The notes under the pieces were generated by a model, which did no database searches, was not told the DNA's origin, and worked only from the letters and a program-made list of their open reading frames with translations. This document shows positions 1-6,307 of a stretch of DNA of 8,092 nucleotides, piece after piece. The DNA lies in NCBI GenBank assembly GCA_027083665.1, contig JALWNV010000025.1:1-8092 (forward strand), given 5' to 3'. The stretch is from Helicobacteraceae bacterium. GTDB lineage: Bacteria > Campylobacterota > Campylobacteria > Campylobacterales > Sulfurimonadaceae. Within the stretch, counting starts at the first letter, position 1, and each line of letters opens with the position of its first letter. A program made the position numbers and the translations under genes.

Positions 1-252
1 GTCGAAAACCTGCCGCGCGTACTGCCCGGAGACCTGCGGGCCGTTATCGACGGCAGCGCCATCCGTGTTCTGCCGATCTTCGAACTCATGAGCGAACACG
101 TCGCGCGCGATGAGATGTTCCGCGCGTTCAATATGGGTGTGGGCATGGTGCTGGCCGTGCGCCCCGAAGATACCGACGCGGTCCTTGCATCCTGCGACGG
201 CTATCTCATCGGAAAGATCGAGCGCGGGCCCAAAGAAGCCTGCATCGTGTGA
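1..252 (+). CDS. purM: Phosphoribosylformylglycinamidine cyclo-ligase (AIR synthase), C-terminal part
   Basis: This is the last 83 residues of PurM, open at the left edge of the window in frame 1 and ending at TGA 250-252. PurM closes the imidazole ring of aminoimidazole ribotide from FGAM using ATP, the fifth step of de novo purine synthesis, in the cytoplasm. Two family signatures are visible. ENLPRVLP, at residues 2-9 of the visible part, normally follows a GGGL segment that here lies outside the window. FRAFNMGVGMVLAV, at about residues 40-53, corresponds to the conserved FNxGxGMxxxV strand of the C-terminal domain. The chain then ends normally after a GYLIGKIERG segment. The stop codon overlaps the GTG start of the next gene by four bases, so the two are probably cotranscribed and translationally coupled. 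Identity is firm; the start cannot be seen. Confidence 0.95.
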   Translation, partial: VENLPRVLPGDLRAVIDGSAIRVLPIFELMSEHVARDEMFRAFNMGVGMVLAVRPEDTDAVLASCDGYLIGKIERGPKEACIV

Positions 253-737
253 AAACGCCGCTTTCGGCACTGACGGCGGCCCTGTTGGCCGGTATCCCTT
301 TGCAGGCGGAAGAGGAGTTGCCGGTTGCGACGATGAGTATCACGCTCATCACCCTGGGGATCGGTGCCGTTTTTCTTCTCTACCGTTACCTCAAATCTCT
401 TCAGACGCATGTCAACCGCTGCGACGCCATTGTCCGCGATCTGCCGCTTCCGCTGCTGTGGTGCGGAAAAGAAGGTTATATCCTCGGCATCAATTCTCTC
501 CTGACGGAGCATCTCGGTTTTGCGCCGCGGCAGCTTAAAGGCCGCCGCTGGTTCGAACGGCTCATGCCGGATGAGACGGCATTGAAAGCCCGCCACCGGC
601 TTCTGTCGCGAGACGGTGCGCCCGTATCGTTCGAAGCGCCGGTACTCGACAGTGCCGGGAAAGCCCACCGGGCAATTTGGCACATCGGCCGATCCGAAAC
701 GGTGACGGTTATTGTCGTCGAATTATGGGTGAAGTAG
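249..737 (+). CDS. Small membrane-anchored protein with a single PAS-like domain
   Basis: This is a 162-residue protein of unknown role. Residues 1-20 look like a Sec signal or first hydrophobic segment, with a possible cleavage site after LQA and before EEELP. Residues 30-48 form a clear membrane helix ending in a basic flank (YRYLK). Residues 58-160 resemble a PAS domain: LPLPLLWCGKEGYILGIN, then LTEHLGF, then LKGRRWFERLMPDE, and a PAC-like ending with VLDSAGKAHRAIW. No kinase, GGDEF, methyl-accepting or helix-turn-helix part follows, so any output must come from a partner. The GTG start at 249 overlaps the purM stop (GTGA) and has only a weak AAAGAAG about 10 bases upstream. An in-frame ATG at 333 (M29) is a plausible alternative start that would drop the first hydrophobic segment; an AGAGGAG lies some 16 bases before it. 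The PAS assignment comes from reading the sequence, not from a profile search. Confidence 0.7.
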   Translation: MKTPLSALTAALLAGIPLQAEEELPVATMSITLITLGIGAVFLLYRYLKSLQTHVNRCDAIVRDLPLPLLWCGKEGYILGINSLLTEHLGFAPRQLKGRRWFERLMPDETALKARHRLLSRDGAPVSFEAPVLDSAGKAHRAIWHIGRSETVTVIVVELWVK

Positions 738-752
738 GGGATAAGCGGATTC

Positions 753-786
753 GAAAAAGAGGGCTCCGCCGCACAAAAGGCGGAAC
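753..786 (-). terminator. Probable intrinsic terminator of the regulator-ccoG unit
   Basis: Read on the minus strand, TTCCGCC and GGCGGAG form a stem around an 8-base loop. The perfect 6-bp core is 784-779 with 770-765, extended by one U-G and one G-C pair to 786/763. It is followed by CCCTCTTTTT at 763-754. It begins 9 bases after the ccoG stop, the right place to end that transcript. On the plus strand the hairpin has no T-run after it, so it is probably not a terminator for the PAS gene. Confidence 0.6.
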
Positions 787-794
787 GCGGAAGC

Positions 795-2267
795 TTACTC
801 GGCTTCTTTGTATTTGTCGTAGCGCGGGAAGATGAAGGTCGATTTGCGGTCGACGGCGATCTTGTCCTTCGCATCCACGGCGTAGGCGTGGATCGTGATC
901 GGGATGACCGTGTCCTTCCGCGCATCTTTGACCAGCAGGTCGGTCGTATAGAGGCGGACGATCTTCTTCTTCTTGACACCGGGGTGGACCGTAAACGGCG
1001 CTTTGGGTTTGAGAATCTTGATCTTGCCCTCCATCCCTTTGGGCGCGATGACGTCGAAATAGAACTTGTGATCTTTTTCCTGCGTGTTCTGCAGCAAGAA
1101 GATATAGTCGTTTTCGACACGGATCTTGCCGTCGGCATCTTTCTTGATCGAATACAGACGGCTCTCTTTGTTGATGTTGAGCAGCATATGCTCTTTTTTG
1201 CTCCCCATCATCGCCATGATCGCGATTACGATTACCAGTACGACGGCGTACCCGATGATCTTCGGGCGCAGATAGTGTGTTTTTCCTTTGCGGAAAAGCA
1301 CCTCTTTCTCGCTCGACCAGCGTACCAGCGACGGTTTGCCGAGCTTGCCCATGACGACGGTACACGCATCGACGCACTCCAGACAGTTGATACATTCAAG
1401 CTGCAGCCCCTGACGGATGTCGATATGGGTCGGACAGACCGTCACACAGCTTTCGCAGGCCGTACATTCGGCTTCGGGCTGATCGGCCTTGAGGTCTTTT
1501 TGTTTCGTATACAGTTTGGTATGGTCGTCGTAGATTTTTCCCCCGCGGTGCGGATCGTAGATCGCCATAACGGTATCTTCATCGTACAGCACCGACTGGA
1601 TACGCGAATAGGGACAGACGTAGACACACCAGTTCTCTTTGATGAAAACGACATCGATGATCAGAAACAGCGTCGTACCGACGAGCACTCCCACGAGAAT
1701 CAGATGGTCCATCGGATGGGCGAGGTAGCGGAAGAAATCCTCCGGCGGGACGAAATACCATAGAAAATCCGCCGTCGCCAGCAGTGCCAGCGCCGACCAC
1801 ATCAAGATCGCGACGATATGCTTCACCTTGTTTTCGGGTTTGCTGTAGTCAGGCTCCTGCTGCTTGTTTTTGATCCGTTTGCGCAGGTGCAGGATCTTCG
1901 TCTCGATCAGGTCGCGGTAGATGACGCGGAAGATCGTCTGCGGACAGATCCAGCCGCAGAACACCCGTCCCCCGAGTACCGTCATACCGAAAATTCCGAT
2001 GAACAGAATCATCAGAACGAACGGCATCAGGTACATCTCCTGCATGTCGAACTGCACGAAAGCGAGATGCAGTTTCAGTTTGTCGAAACTGAGGAGGAAG
2101 AAGTGGTTGCCGTTGATCTTGATCCACGGAAGGACCAACGCGACAATCGTCAACGCTACGAAAAAGTAGTAACGTTTGATCCTCCAGGGTACCCACCCTT
2201 TCAGATAATCCTTTTTGCTTTTTGTTTTGGTTTCGGTTGCCTGGGGTTGTGCGGCTGCCTGACTCAC
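795..2267 (-). CDS. ccoG: Cytochrome cbb3 oxidase assembly protein CcoG (polyferredoxin)
   Basis: This 490-residue membrane iron-sulfur protein is of the CcoG/RdxA/FixG family, which is reported to reduce Cu(II) to Cu(I) so that copper can enter the CuB site of cbb3-type oxidase. Predicted membrane helices lie at about 34-50, 79-98, 151-172, 187-208 and 336-355. Cysteine pairs C104/C108 (FCGWICPQ) and C214/C218 (CVYVCPY) lie next to the second and fourth helices. Two ferredoxin motifs are intact: CxxCxxCxxxCP at 268-279 and CxxCxxCxxxC at 292-302. Residues from about 360 to the end form the C-terminal Ig-like (FixG_C) domain. Length is normal for the family. The start is GTG (2267-2265), preceded by AAAGGAG with a 5-base spacer and overlapping the stop of the upstream recombinase-like gene (GTGA). 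ccoNOPQ are not in the window. No FNR-type box was seen upstream. Confidence 0.96.
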   Translation of the reverse strand: MSQAAAQPQATETKTKSKKDYLKGWVPWRIKRYYFFVALTIVALVLPWIKINGNHFFLLSFDKLKLHLAFVQFDMQEMYLMPFVLMILFIGIFGMTVLGGRVFCGWICPQTIFRVIYRDLIETKILHLRKRIKNKQQEPDYSKPENKVKHIVAILMWSALALLATADFLWYFVPPEDFFRYLAHPMDHLILVGVLVGTTLFLIIDVVFIKENWCVYVCPYSRIQSVLYDEDTVMAIYDPHRGGKIYDDHTKLYTKQKDLKADQPEAECTACESCVTVCPTHIDIRQGLQLECINCLECVDACTVVMGKLGKPSLVRWSSEKEVLFRKGKTHYLRPKIIGYAVVLVIVIAIMAMMGSKKEHMLLNINKESRLYSIKKDADGKIRVENDYIFLLQNTQEKDHKFYFDVIAPKGMEGKIKILKPKAPFTVHPGVKKKKIVRLYTTDLLVKDARKDTVIPITIHAYAVDAKDKIAVDRKSTFIFPRYDKYKEAE

Positions 2268-2941
2268 TGTTTCTCCTTTGCTTTGTGGTTAATAGGGTTG
2301 TTATGGGGTTTCGGACATTCGATGGTCTCGATGATCGTGGCTTCGGCGTTGTCCACCTTCTCGAGGTAGGTACTTCCCATCGCCACTTCCTTAAGTTCCC
2401 GTGACTCGATATAGTCTTTGAGTGAACTCCGGCTGACATCGAAAATCCGTGCCATTTCGCTGACGCTTTTTCCTTCGCGAAGATAGATCAGAATCCGCTC
2501 GAGATAGGGGTCGAATTTCGAAGAGGACCGGCTGCCTTTCGGCCGGCCGATCATCTTCTTCTCCACCGACTGCATCGTCTGGCGCAGCTGGTCGATCAGA
2601 CCGAGTGCGACGATGATATCACTTTGCGCATTCAAAACGATTGAAGGTTTGATAAGGTGGATCTCGATGCCGTTTTTGAGCAGACAGCTGACCATCTGCA
2701 CGACGTCTTCGATATTGCTGCTGAGCACCCAGAGATCGTAGATCAGCAGTGTATCGTTCTGATGCGAACGCATAAAGCGTACCGCCTCGTCCCGCTCGCT
2801 CAGCCGGCTGTTTTGCGACAGCTGGTCGACCATCTCGTCTTCGATATCCAGTCCATGCGCTTTGGCGTAGGCACTGATCATCTTCAACTGTTCGTATACG
2901 CCGGAAAAATGGCTGTCTGAACGCATGTAACTAAATACCAT
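2264..2941 (-). CDS. Serine-recombinase-like DNA-binding protein lacking catalytic residues
   Basis: This 225-residue protein has the layout of a small resolvase/invertase. Residues 1-105 match the resolvase domain. The spacing of SYMRSDS...EQL equals that of gamma-delta resolvase YARVSTS...IQ, ERDEAVRFM (49-57) matches the DRxGL segment, and LLIYDLWVLSSN (65-76) matches the lDRLGRn strand. Arg7 and Arg50 are kept, but the nucleophile serine position is Asp9, and the two arginines of DRxxR are Leu70 and Leu73. The linker helix appears about 13 residues shorter than in gamma-delta resolvase and lacks the usual ERT segment. A Hin-type helix-turn-helix follows: GRPKGSR at 132-138, then SVSEMARIFDVSRSSLKDYI at 159-178. 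A tail of about 45 residues of unknown role ends the protein. ATG 2941-2939 has AAAGG 11 bases before it. It leads ccoG in a two-gene unit. It is most likely a transcription regulator (inference), not an active recombinase. Confidence 0.85.
   Translation of the reverse strand: MVFSYMRSDSHFSGVYEQLKMISAYAKAHGLDIEDEMVDQLSQNSRLSERDEAVRFMRSHQNDTLLIYDLWVLSSNIEDVVQMVSCLLKNGIEIHLIKPSIVLNAQSDIIVALGLIDQLRQTMQSVEKKMIGRPKGSRSSSKFDPYLERILIYLREGKSVSEMARIFDVSRSSLKDYIESRELKEVAMGSTYLEKVDNAEATIIETIECPKPHNNPINHKAKEKQ
2273..2279 (-). promoter_or_regulatory. Ribosome binding site fixing the GTG start of ccoG
   Basis: AAAGGAG on the minus strand stands 5 bases before GTG 2267-2265. It lies inside the last codons of the recombinase-like gene. 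It supports the non-ATG start and translational coupling of the two genes. Confidence 0.75.
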
Positions 2942-3033
2942 TGACGTATAAACCTTTCATTTGAAGATAATTTCAACGTCATTCTACTCTCTTTGACGAA
3001 AAAAGTCAATACAAAAGTGCGATTTTTTCGTCA
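2942..3033. promoter_or_regulatory. Two 40-bp inverted-repeat sites (probable operator)
   Basis: Four copies of the half-site TGACGnnnAAA occur in this stretch. They are TGACGTATAAA at 2942-2952 (plus), TGACGTTGAAA at 2981-2971 (minus), TGACGAAAAAA at 2994-3004 (plus) and TGACGAAAAAA at 3033-3023 (minus). They form two inverted pairs, 2942-2981 and 2994-3033, each exactly 40 bp with the TGACG ends outward, 12 bp apart and repeated with a 52-bp period. The second pair is a perfect 11-bp inverted repeat. One half-site covers the -10 box, one overlaps the -35 and spacer, one lies just upstream of the -35, and one lies in the leader next to the start codon. This is the expected placement for an autoregulator binding as dimers; the recombinase-like protein is the obvious candidate (inference). 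Confidence 0.65.
2981..3009 (-). promoter_or_regulatory. Sigma70-type promoter of the recombinase-like gene and ccoG
   Basis: On the minus strand TTGACT (3009-3004) and TAGAAT (2986-2981) are separated by exactly 17 bases. Each box differs from consensus by one base. Transcription would start near 2974, giving an untranslated leader of about 33 bases before the ATG at 2941. All four copies of the TGACG half-site lie over or beside this promoter. Confidence 0.75.
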
Positions 3034-3079
3034 TAACGTTGTCGCATCGGACCTCTGCAGAGTTGAAATCCCTGTTGGG

Positions 3080-3085
3080 TATAAT
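3080..3085 (+). promoter_or_regulatory. -10 box of the LapB-like/rnhA/rnc/aroC operon promoter
   Basis: A perfect TATAAT lies 26 bases before the TTG start, so transcription would begin near 3092. No good -35 box stands at the usual distance; TTGAAA at 3063-3068 is only 11 bases away, too close. Housekeeping promoters in Campylobacterota often depend on the -10 box with little -35 sequence, so this is plausible. A 10-bp palindrome (3053-3062) lies where the -35 would be. Confidence 0.55.
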
Positions 3086-3100
3086 GGAAGCACCAGAAAC

Positions 3101-3106
3101 AAGGAG
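3101..3106 (+). promoter_or_regulatory. Ribosome binding site fixing the TTG start of the LapB-like gene
   Basis: AAGGAG ends 5 bases before TTG 3112-3114. It decides for this rare start codon, because the next in-frame start codons would remove the N-terminal membrane helix and have no comparable Shine-Dalgarno sequence. Confidence 0.75.
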
Positions 3107-3111
3107 TCGGT

Positions 3112-4152
3112 TTGAACGGTTTTTTTATCGAGTTTCGCGATCCGCTGTTCGGTATCATCGTTTTTTTCGCCCTGATTTTTATTATCGCATTCGTCAGCTA
3201 TTGGTGGGGCAGGCTGCGCAGCAAAGAAGACCACCGCTATCTCGAGCGCTTTTTGCGTTCGATCAAAAAGCTGCCTGCACGCACGCAGCTGCGCAGCGAA
3301 ATCGGCAGCAATGCCGTATCGCACGGCTCCTGGCTGCTGATCGCCGAAAGCTACGTTCAAAACGGTGACTTCGAAAGCGCGGTGGAGATCTACCAGACCC
3401 TCAGCGAGCTGCAGCACGAACCGCATCGCAAACGCGAGACGCTTTTTTTATTGGCCCAGACCTATTTTCGCGCCGGTTTTCTCGAACGCTGCGAAACGAT
3501 TCTGCTGAAGATTCTCGGGCGTTTCCCCCGTACGCCCCAAGCACTGAAACTGCTGCTGTTCACCTACGAGCGCATGCAGGCGTTCGACAAGGCGTTTTCC
3601 GTTCTCGAGCCTCTCGACGAACTCGGAGACGATATCGAGGCCGACCGCCGCTACCTCGAAACGGTCCGGCTGCTGAAAAACCCCGACGTCGACATCAAAA
3701 CGCGCTGCGAGCGGCTATCCGAACGTTACCGCCGCGACCGCGCGCTGACCTATCTGACCTTCGAATATCTGTTCCGCCACGACCCGGAGCGGGCATGGCG
3801 GACGCTCGACGAGTCCGCCGCCCGTACCGTTACGGATATTCTCTGGCTTTTACCCAAGGAGCATTTGAATTTGGATATAATAGCGTCCATTGGCTATTTG
3901 CGGCAGCTGTACAGCGCCAAGGGGATCGTGAATCTTGCTCAGAACAGTTCCGAATTCGAACTGGATGTTTTGATCAAACTTCGCTCCGGCGGCTACAGGG
4001 GTGCGGACTTGCAGTTCGAGTACCTCTGCAGCCATTGCAAGCAGATTTTCCCGTTTTCGTTTCACCGCTGTCCGCAATGTCATGCCATAGATTCCATCGT
4101 CACCGAATCGGTGCTGGGCAAAGAGCAGTATGAAACGGGTAACACTTTTTAG
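3112..4152 (+). CDS. LapB/YciM-like TPR membrane protein with C-terminal rubredoxin-type metal site
   Basis: This 346-residue protein has the full LapB (YciM) layout. A single N-terminal membrane anchor (about 12-32) is followed at once by a basic GRLRSKE stretch. A long run of TPR-like helix pairs spans about 70-290, for example AESYVQNGDFESAVEIYQTL at 78-97 and LAQTYFRAGFLERCETILLK at 114-133. The end is a four-cysteine knuckle, C306/C309 and C320/C323 (YLCSHCK...HRCPQCH). In E. coli, LapB sits on the inner membrane and controls LPS amount by directing LpxC to FtsH protease; E. coli LapB is somewhat longer (about 389 residues). Similarity covers the ends and several TPRs, so the family call is good, but the same cellular role here is inference. 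The start is TTG with AAGGAG before it. Its last 23 bases overlap rnhA, the next gene of the operon. Confidence 0.85.
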   Translation: MNGFFIEFRDPLFGIIVFFALIFIIAFVSYWWGRLRSKEDHRYLERFLRSIKKLPARTQLRSEIGSNAVSHGSWLLIAESYVQNGDFESAVEIYQTLSELQHEPHRKRETLFLLAQTYFRAGFLERCETILLKILGRFPRTPQALKLLLFTYERMQAFDKAFSVLEPLDELGDDIEADRRYLETVRLLKNPDVDIKTRCERLSERYRRDRALTYLTFEYLFRHDPERAWRTLDESAARTVTDILWLLPKEHLNLDIIASIGYLRQLYSAKGIVNLAQNSSEFELDVLIKLRSGGYRGADLQFEYLCSHCKQIFPFSFHRCPQCHAIDSIVTESVLGKEQYETGNTF

Positions 4153-4579
4153 CGACGGTTCCGCCCTGGGCAATCCCGGACCCGGCGGTTACGGAACGAT
4201 TTTGCGTTACGGCGGCAGGGAGCGGGAGCTCAGCGGCGGCGAGGCGCATACGACGAACAACCGTATGGAGCTTCGCGGTGTGATCGAGGGGTTGCGCGCG
4301 CTCAAGGAGCCCTGCGAGGTCGAAATCGTCTCCGATTCGTCGTATGTGGTCAAGGGGATCAACGAATGGCTGGCCAACTGGGTCGGACGCGATTTCAAAA
4401 AGGTCAAGAATCCCGACTTGTGGAAAGAATACCTTGAAGTCAGTGCCCCGCACCGCATCCGGGCCACCTGGGTCAGAGGCCATGACGGCCATGAGGAAAA
4501 CGAACGCTGCGACTCCCTCGCCAGAGCGGTCGCCACACGGATGAAAGAGGAACAAAATGGATCAGATGTCCACACTTGA
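4130..4579 (+). CDS. rnhA: Ribonuclease HI
   Basis: This 149-residue RNase HI cuts the RNA strand of RNA-DNA hybrids, removing primers and R-loops in the cytoplasm. All catalytic residues are present: Asp9 ([15 protein letters not shown]), Glu47 (TNNRMEL), Asp69 (VSDSSYV), the loop His118 (WVRGHDGH) and Asp128 (NERCDSLAR). The handle region [19 protein letters not shown], typical of bacterial type I enzymes, is present at 80-98. Length is close to the usual 145-160. The ATG lies inside the 3' end of the LapB-like gene (23-base overlap) and the 3' end overlaps rnc by another 23 bases, so expression depends on the operon and probably on translational coupling. The Shine-Dalgarno is weak (GGGCAAAGAG upstream of ATG). 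Confidence 0.97.
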   Translation: MKRVTLFSDGSALGNPGPGGYGTILRYGGRERELSGGEAHTTNNRMELRGVIEGLRALKEPCEVEIVSDSSYVVKGINEWLANWVGRDFKKVKNPDLWKEYLEVSAPHRIRATWVRGHDGHEENERCDSLARAVATRMKEEQNGSDVHT

Positions 4580-5237
4580 AAAGACACTCGGCTACACGTT
4601 CGAGAACAAGCAGCTGCTGCGCGAGGCACTGACGCATAAAAGCTACAAGCAGCCCTACAACAACGAGCGGCTCGAGTTTCTCGGCGATGCCGTGCTCGAT
4701 TTGATCGTCGGACAGTACCTTTTCGAACGTTTTCCAAAGCACGATGAAGGCAAACTGTCGAAAATGCGCGCCTCGCTCGTCAACGAAGAGGGGTTCACCC
4801 GGCTGGCGAAACATATCCGGCTCGGCGAAGCCATCTATCTCTCCAACGCCGAGGAGAACAACGGCGGCCGCCAGAAGCCGTCGCTGCTCTCCAACGCGTT
4901 CGAGGCGATCATCGGGGCTATCTACCTCGAAGCGGGGCTCGAGCCGGTACAGAAGATCACGATCGGTCTGCTCGAAGCCGTCTACAAGGAGATCTCGCTC
5001 GATACGCTTTTCAAAGATCACAAAACCGCCCTGCAGGAGCTGACGCAGGCGCATTTCGGCATCACCCCCGAGTACCGCCTGGTCGGCAGCAGCGGCCCCG
5101 ATCATAAAAAAGAGGTCACCATCGCGATCGTCATCGACGGCAAAGAGTATGCCAAAGCCAGCGGAAAAAGCAAAAAAATCGCGCAGCAAGAGGCGGCACA
5201 GGAGCCGATCGAACGTCTGAAAAAGGAGCTTGCATGA
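4557..5237 (+). CDS. rnc: Ribonuclease III
   Basis: This 226-residue RNase III cuts double-stranded RNA, chiefly in rRNA precursor processing and mRNA turnover, as a homodimer. The catalytic domain (1-150) carries the signature [13 protein letters not shown] (35-47), with Glu37, Glu40 and Asp44, then Glu64 and Glu116. The residue matching E. coli Asp114 is Asn113 ([12 protein letters not shown]), a conservative change at a metal site. The double-stranded RNA-binding domain occupies about 155-224 ([28 protein letters not shown]). The first ATG (4557) is preferred over M4 (4566) because AAAGAGGA stands 5 bases before it. The stop overlaps the aroC start (ATGA). The order rnhA-rnc-aroC is familiar from Helicobacter and Campylobacter genomes (recalled, not searched). 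Confidence 0.96.
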   Translation: MDQMSTLEKTLGYTFENKQLLREALTHKSYKQPYNNERLEFLGDAVLDLIVGQYLFERFPKHDEGKLSKMRASLVNEEGFTRLAKHIRLGEAIYLSNAEENNGGRQKPSLLSNAFEAIIGAIYLEAGLEPVQKITIGLLEAVYKEISLDTLFKDHKTALQELTQAHFGITPEYRLVGSSGPDHKKEVTIAIVIDGKEYAKASGKSKKIAQQEAAQEPIERLKKELA

Positions 5238-6307
5238 ACCGGTTCGGTATCCGTTTTTCGTTTACGACTTTCGGAGAGTCCCACGGCAAAGCGATCGGCT
5301 GTGTCGTCGACGGCGTTCCGGCGGGACTCGCGATTGACGAAGATTACATTCAGGGCGAGCTCGACCGGCGCAAACCCGGGCAAAACGCCTATGCCACCGC
5401 CCGGAAAGAGGCCGATGCCGTCGAAATCCTCAGCGGGGTGTTCGAAGGAAAAAGCACCGGAACGCCGATCGCGATGGTGATCTACAATACCAACCAGAAA
5501 AGCAAAGACTATTCGAACATCAAGGACGTCTTCCGACCCGGGCACGCCGATTTCACCTACCGGCACAAATACGGCATCCGCGACTACCGCGGCGGCGGCA
5601 GGGCGAGCGCGCGCGAAACGGCGGCGCGTGTCGCCGCGGGTGCCGTCGCGAAATTGATGCTGCGCGAACTGGGGATCACGGTCCGAAGCGGTATCACCGA
5701 GATCGCGGGAATCGCCGCGAAAATCTACGACTTTGACCGGGTGGCCGCAAGTGAGATCTACGCGCTCGATCCTGATGTCGAGCAGGCGCAAAAAGACGCC
5801 ATCCTCGAAGCCAAAGGCCGCCACGATTCCGTCGGCGGCGTTGCACAGGTCCGTATCGACGGTCTGCCCGCGGGGCTTGGCGAGCCGCTGTACTACAAGC
5901 TCGATGCGGTCCTCGCCGACGCGATGATGGGGATAAACGCCGTCAAAGCCGTCGAGATCGGCGACGGCCTGCAAAGCGTACGCCTCCGCGGCAGCGAGAA
6001 CAACGATCCTATCCGCAAGACGGGTTTCGAGTCCAACCACAGCGGGGGCATCCTCGGCGGTATCAGCAACGGCGACGAAGTCCGCCTCAATGTCTACTTC
6101 AAGCCGACCCCTTCGATTTTTCAGGAGCAGCACACGCTTACGACGCATGACGAAGAGGTCGATTTCGCCCTCAAGGGCCGTCACGACCCCTGTGTCGCCG
6201 TCCGGGGTTCCGTCGTGTGCGAAGCGATGGCGGCGCTGGTATGTGCGGATATGCTTCTGCTCAATATGGGCCGCACGATGGAGGGCGTCACCCGTTATTA
6301 TAAATAA
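5234..6307 (+). CDS. aroC: Chorismate synthase
   Basis: This 357-residue chorismate synthase turns 5-enolpyruvylshikimate-3-phosphate into chorismate with reduced FMN, the last step of the shikimate pathway to aromatic amino acids and folate. Family signatures are complete: [10 protein letters not shown] (13-22), RPGHADFTY (101-109), [14 protein letters not shown] (116-129), the [15 protein letters not shown] block (231-245), [12 protein letters not shown] (261-272) and RHDPCVAVR (316-324). Length is typical of the short bacterial form. ATG 5234 overlaps the rnc stop (ATGA) and has AAAAGGAG 5 bases upstream, so it is the last gene of the operon and strongly translated. Its final 20 bases overlap the end of pcm, which runs the other way. 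No terminator hairpin was seen at this junction. Confidence 0.98.
   Translation: MNRFGIRFSFTTFGESHGKAIGCVVDGVPAGLAIDEDYIQGELDRRKPGQNAYATARKEADAVEILSGVFEGKSTGTPIAMVIYNTNQKSKDYSNIKDVFRPGHADFTYRHKYGIRDYRGGGRASARETAARVAAGAVAKLMLRELGITVRSGITEIAGIAAKIYDFDRVAASEIYALDPDVEQAQKDAILEAKGRHDSVGGVAQVRIDGLPAGLGEPLYYKLDAVLADAMMGINAVKAVEIGDGLQSVRLRGSENNDPIRKTGFESNHSGGILGGISNGDEVRLNVYFKPTPSIFQEQHTLTTHDEEVDFALKGRHDPCVAVRGSVVCEAMAALVCADMLLLNMGRTMEGVTRYYK

Noticed and set aside
765..784. The TCCGCC/GGCGGA hairpin as a two-way terminator also serving the PAS gene
   Set aside because: On the plus strand the stem is followed by ACGCGGAAGC with no T-run, so only minus-strand termination is supported.
888..1763. Long plus-strand open frame opposite ccoG
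   Set aside because: It runs antisense through the conserved cysteine motifs of ccoG, has no ribosome binding site or family likeness, and reflects GC-rich codon use on the other strand.
2993..3009. TTGAC-N7-GTCAA as an FNR/CRP-type operator upstream of the ccoG unit
   Set aside because: FNR-family sites have a 4-base spacer (TTGAT-N4-ATCAA). Here the spacer is 7, and the two halves are better explained as the -35 box and part of the TGACG half-site.
2264..3033. A mobile element or invertible DNA switch based on the resolvase-like gene
   Set aside because: Catalytic residues are missing, no transposase or other mobile gene is nearby, and the inverted repeats lie within one promoter rather than flanking an invertible segment of useful size.
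3876..3881. TATAAT inside the LapB-like gene as an internal promoter for rnhA-rnc-aroC
   Set aside because: No -35-like sequence at the right distance, and the bases encode ordinary residues in a well-formed reading frame. It may be chance; only start-site mapping would tell.
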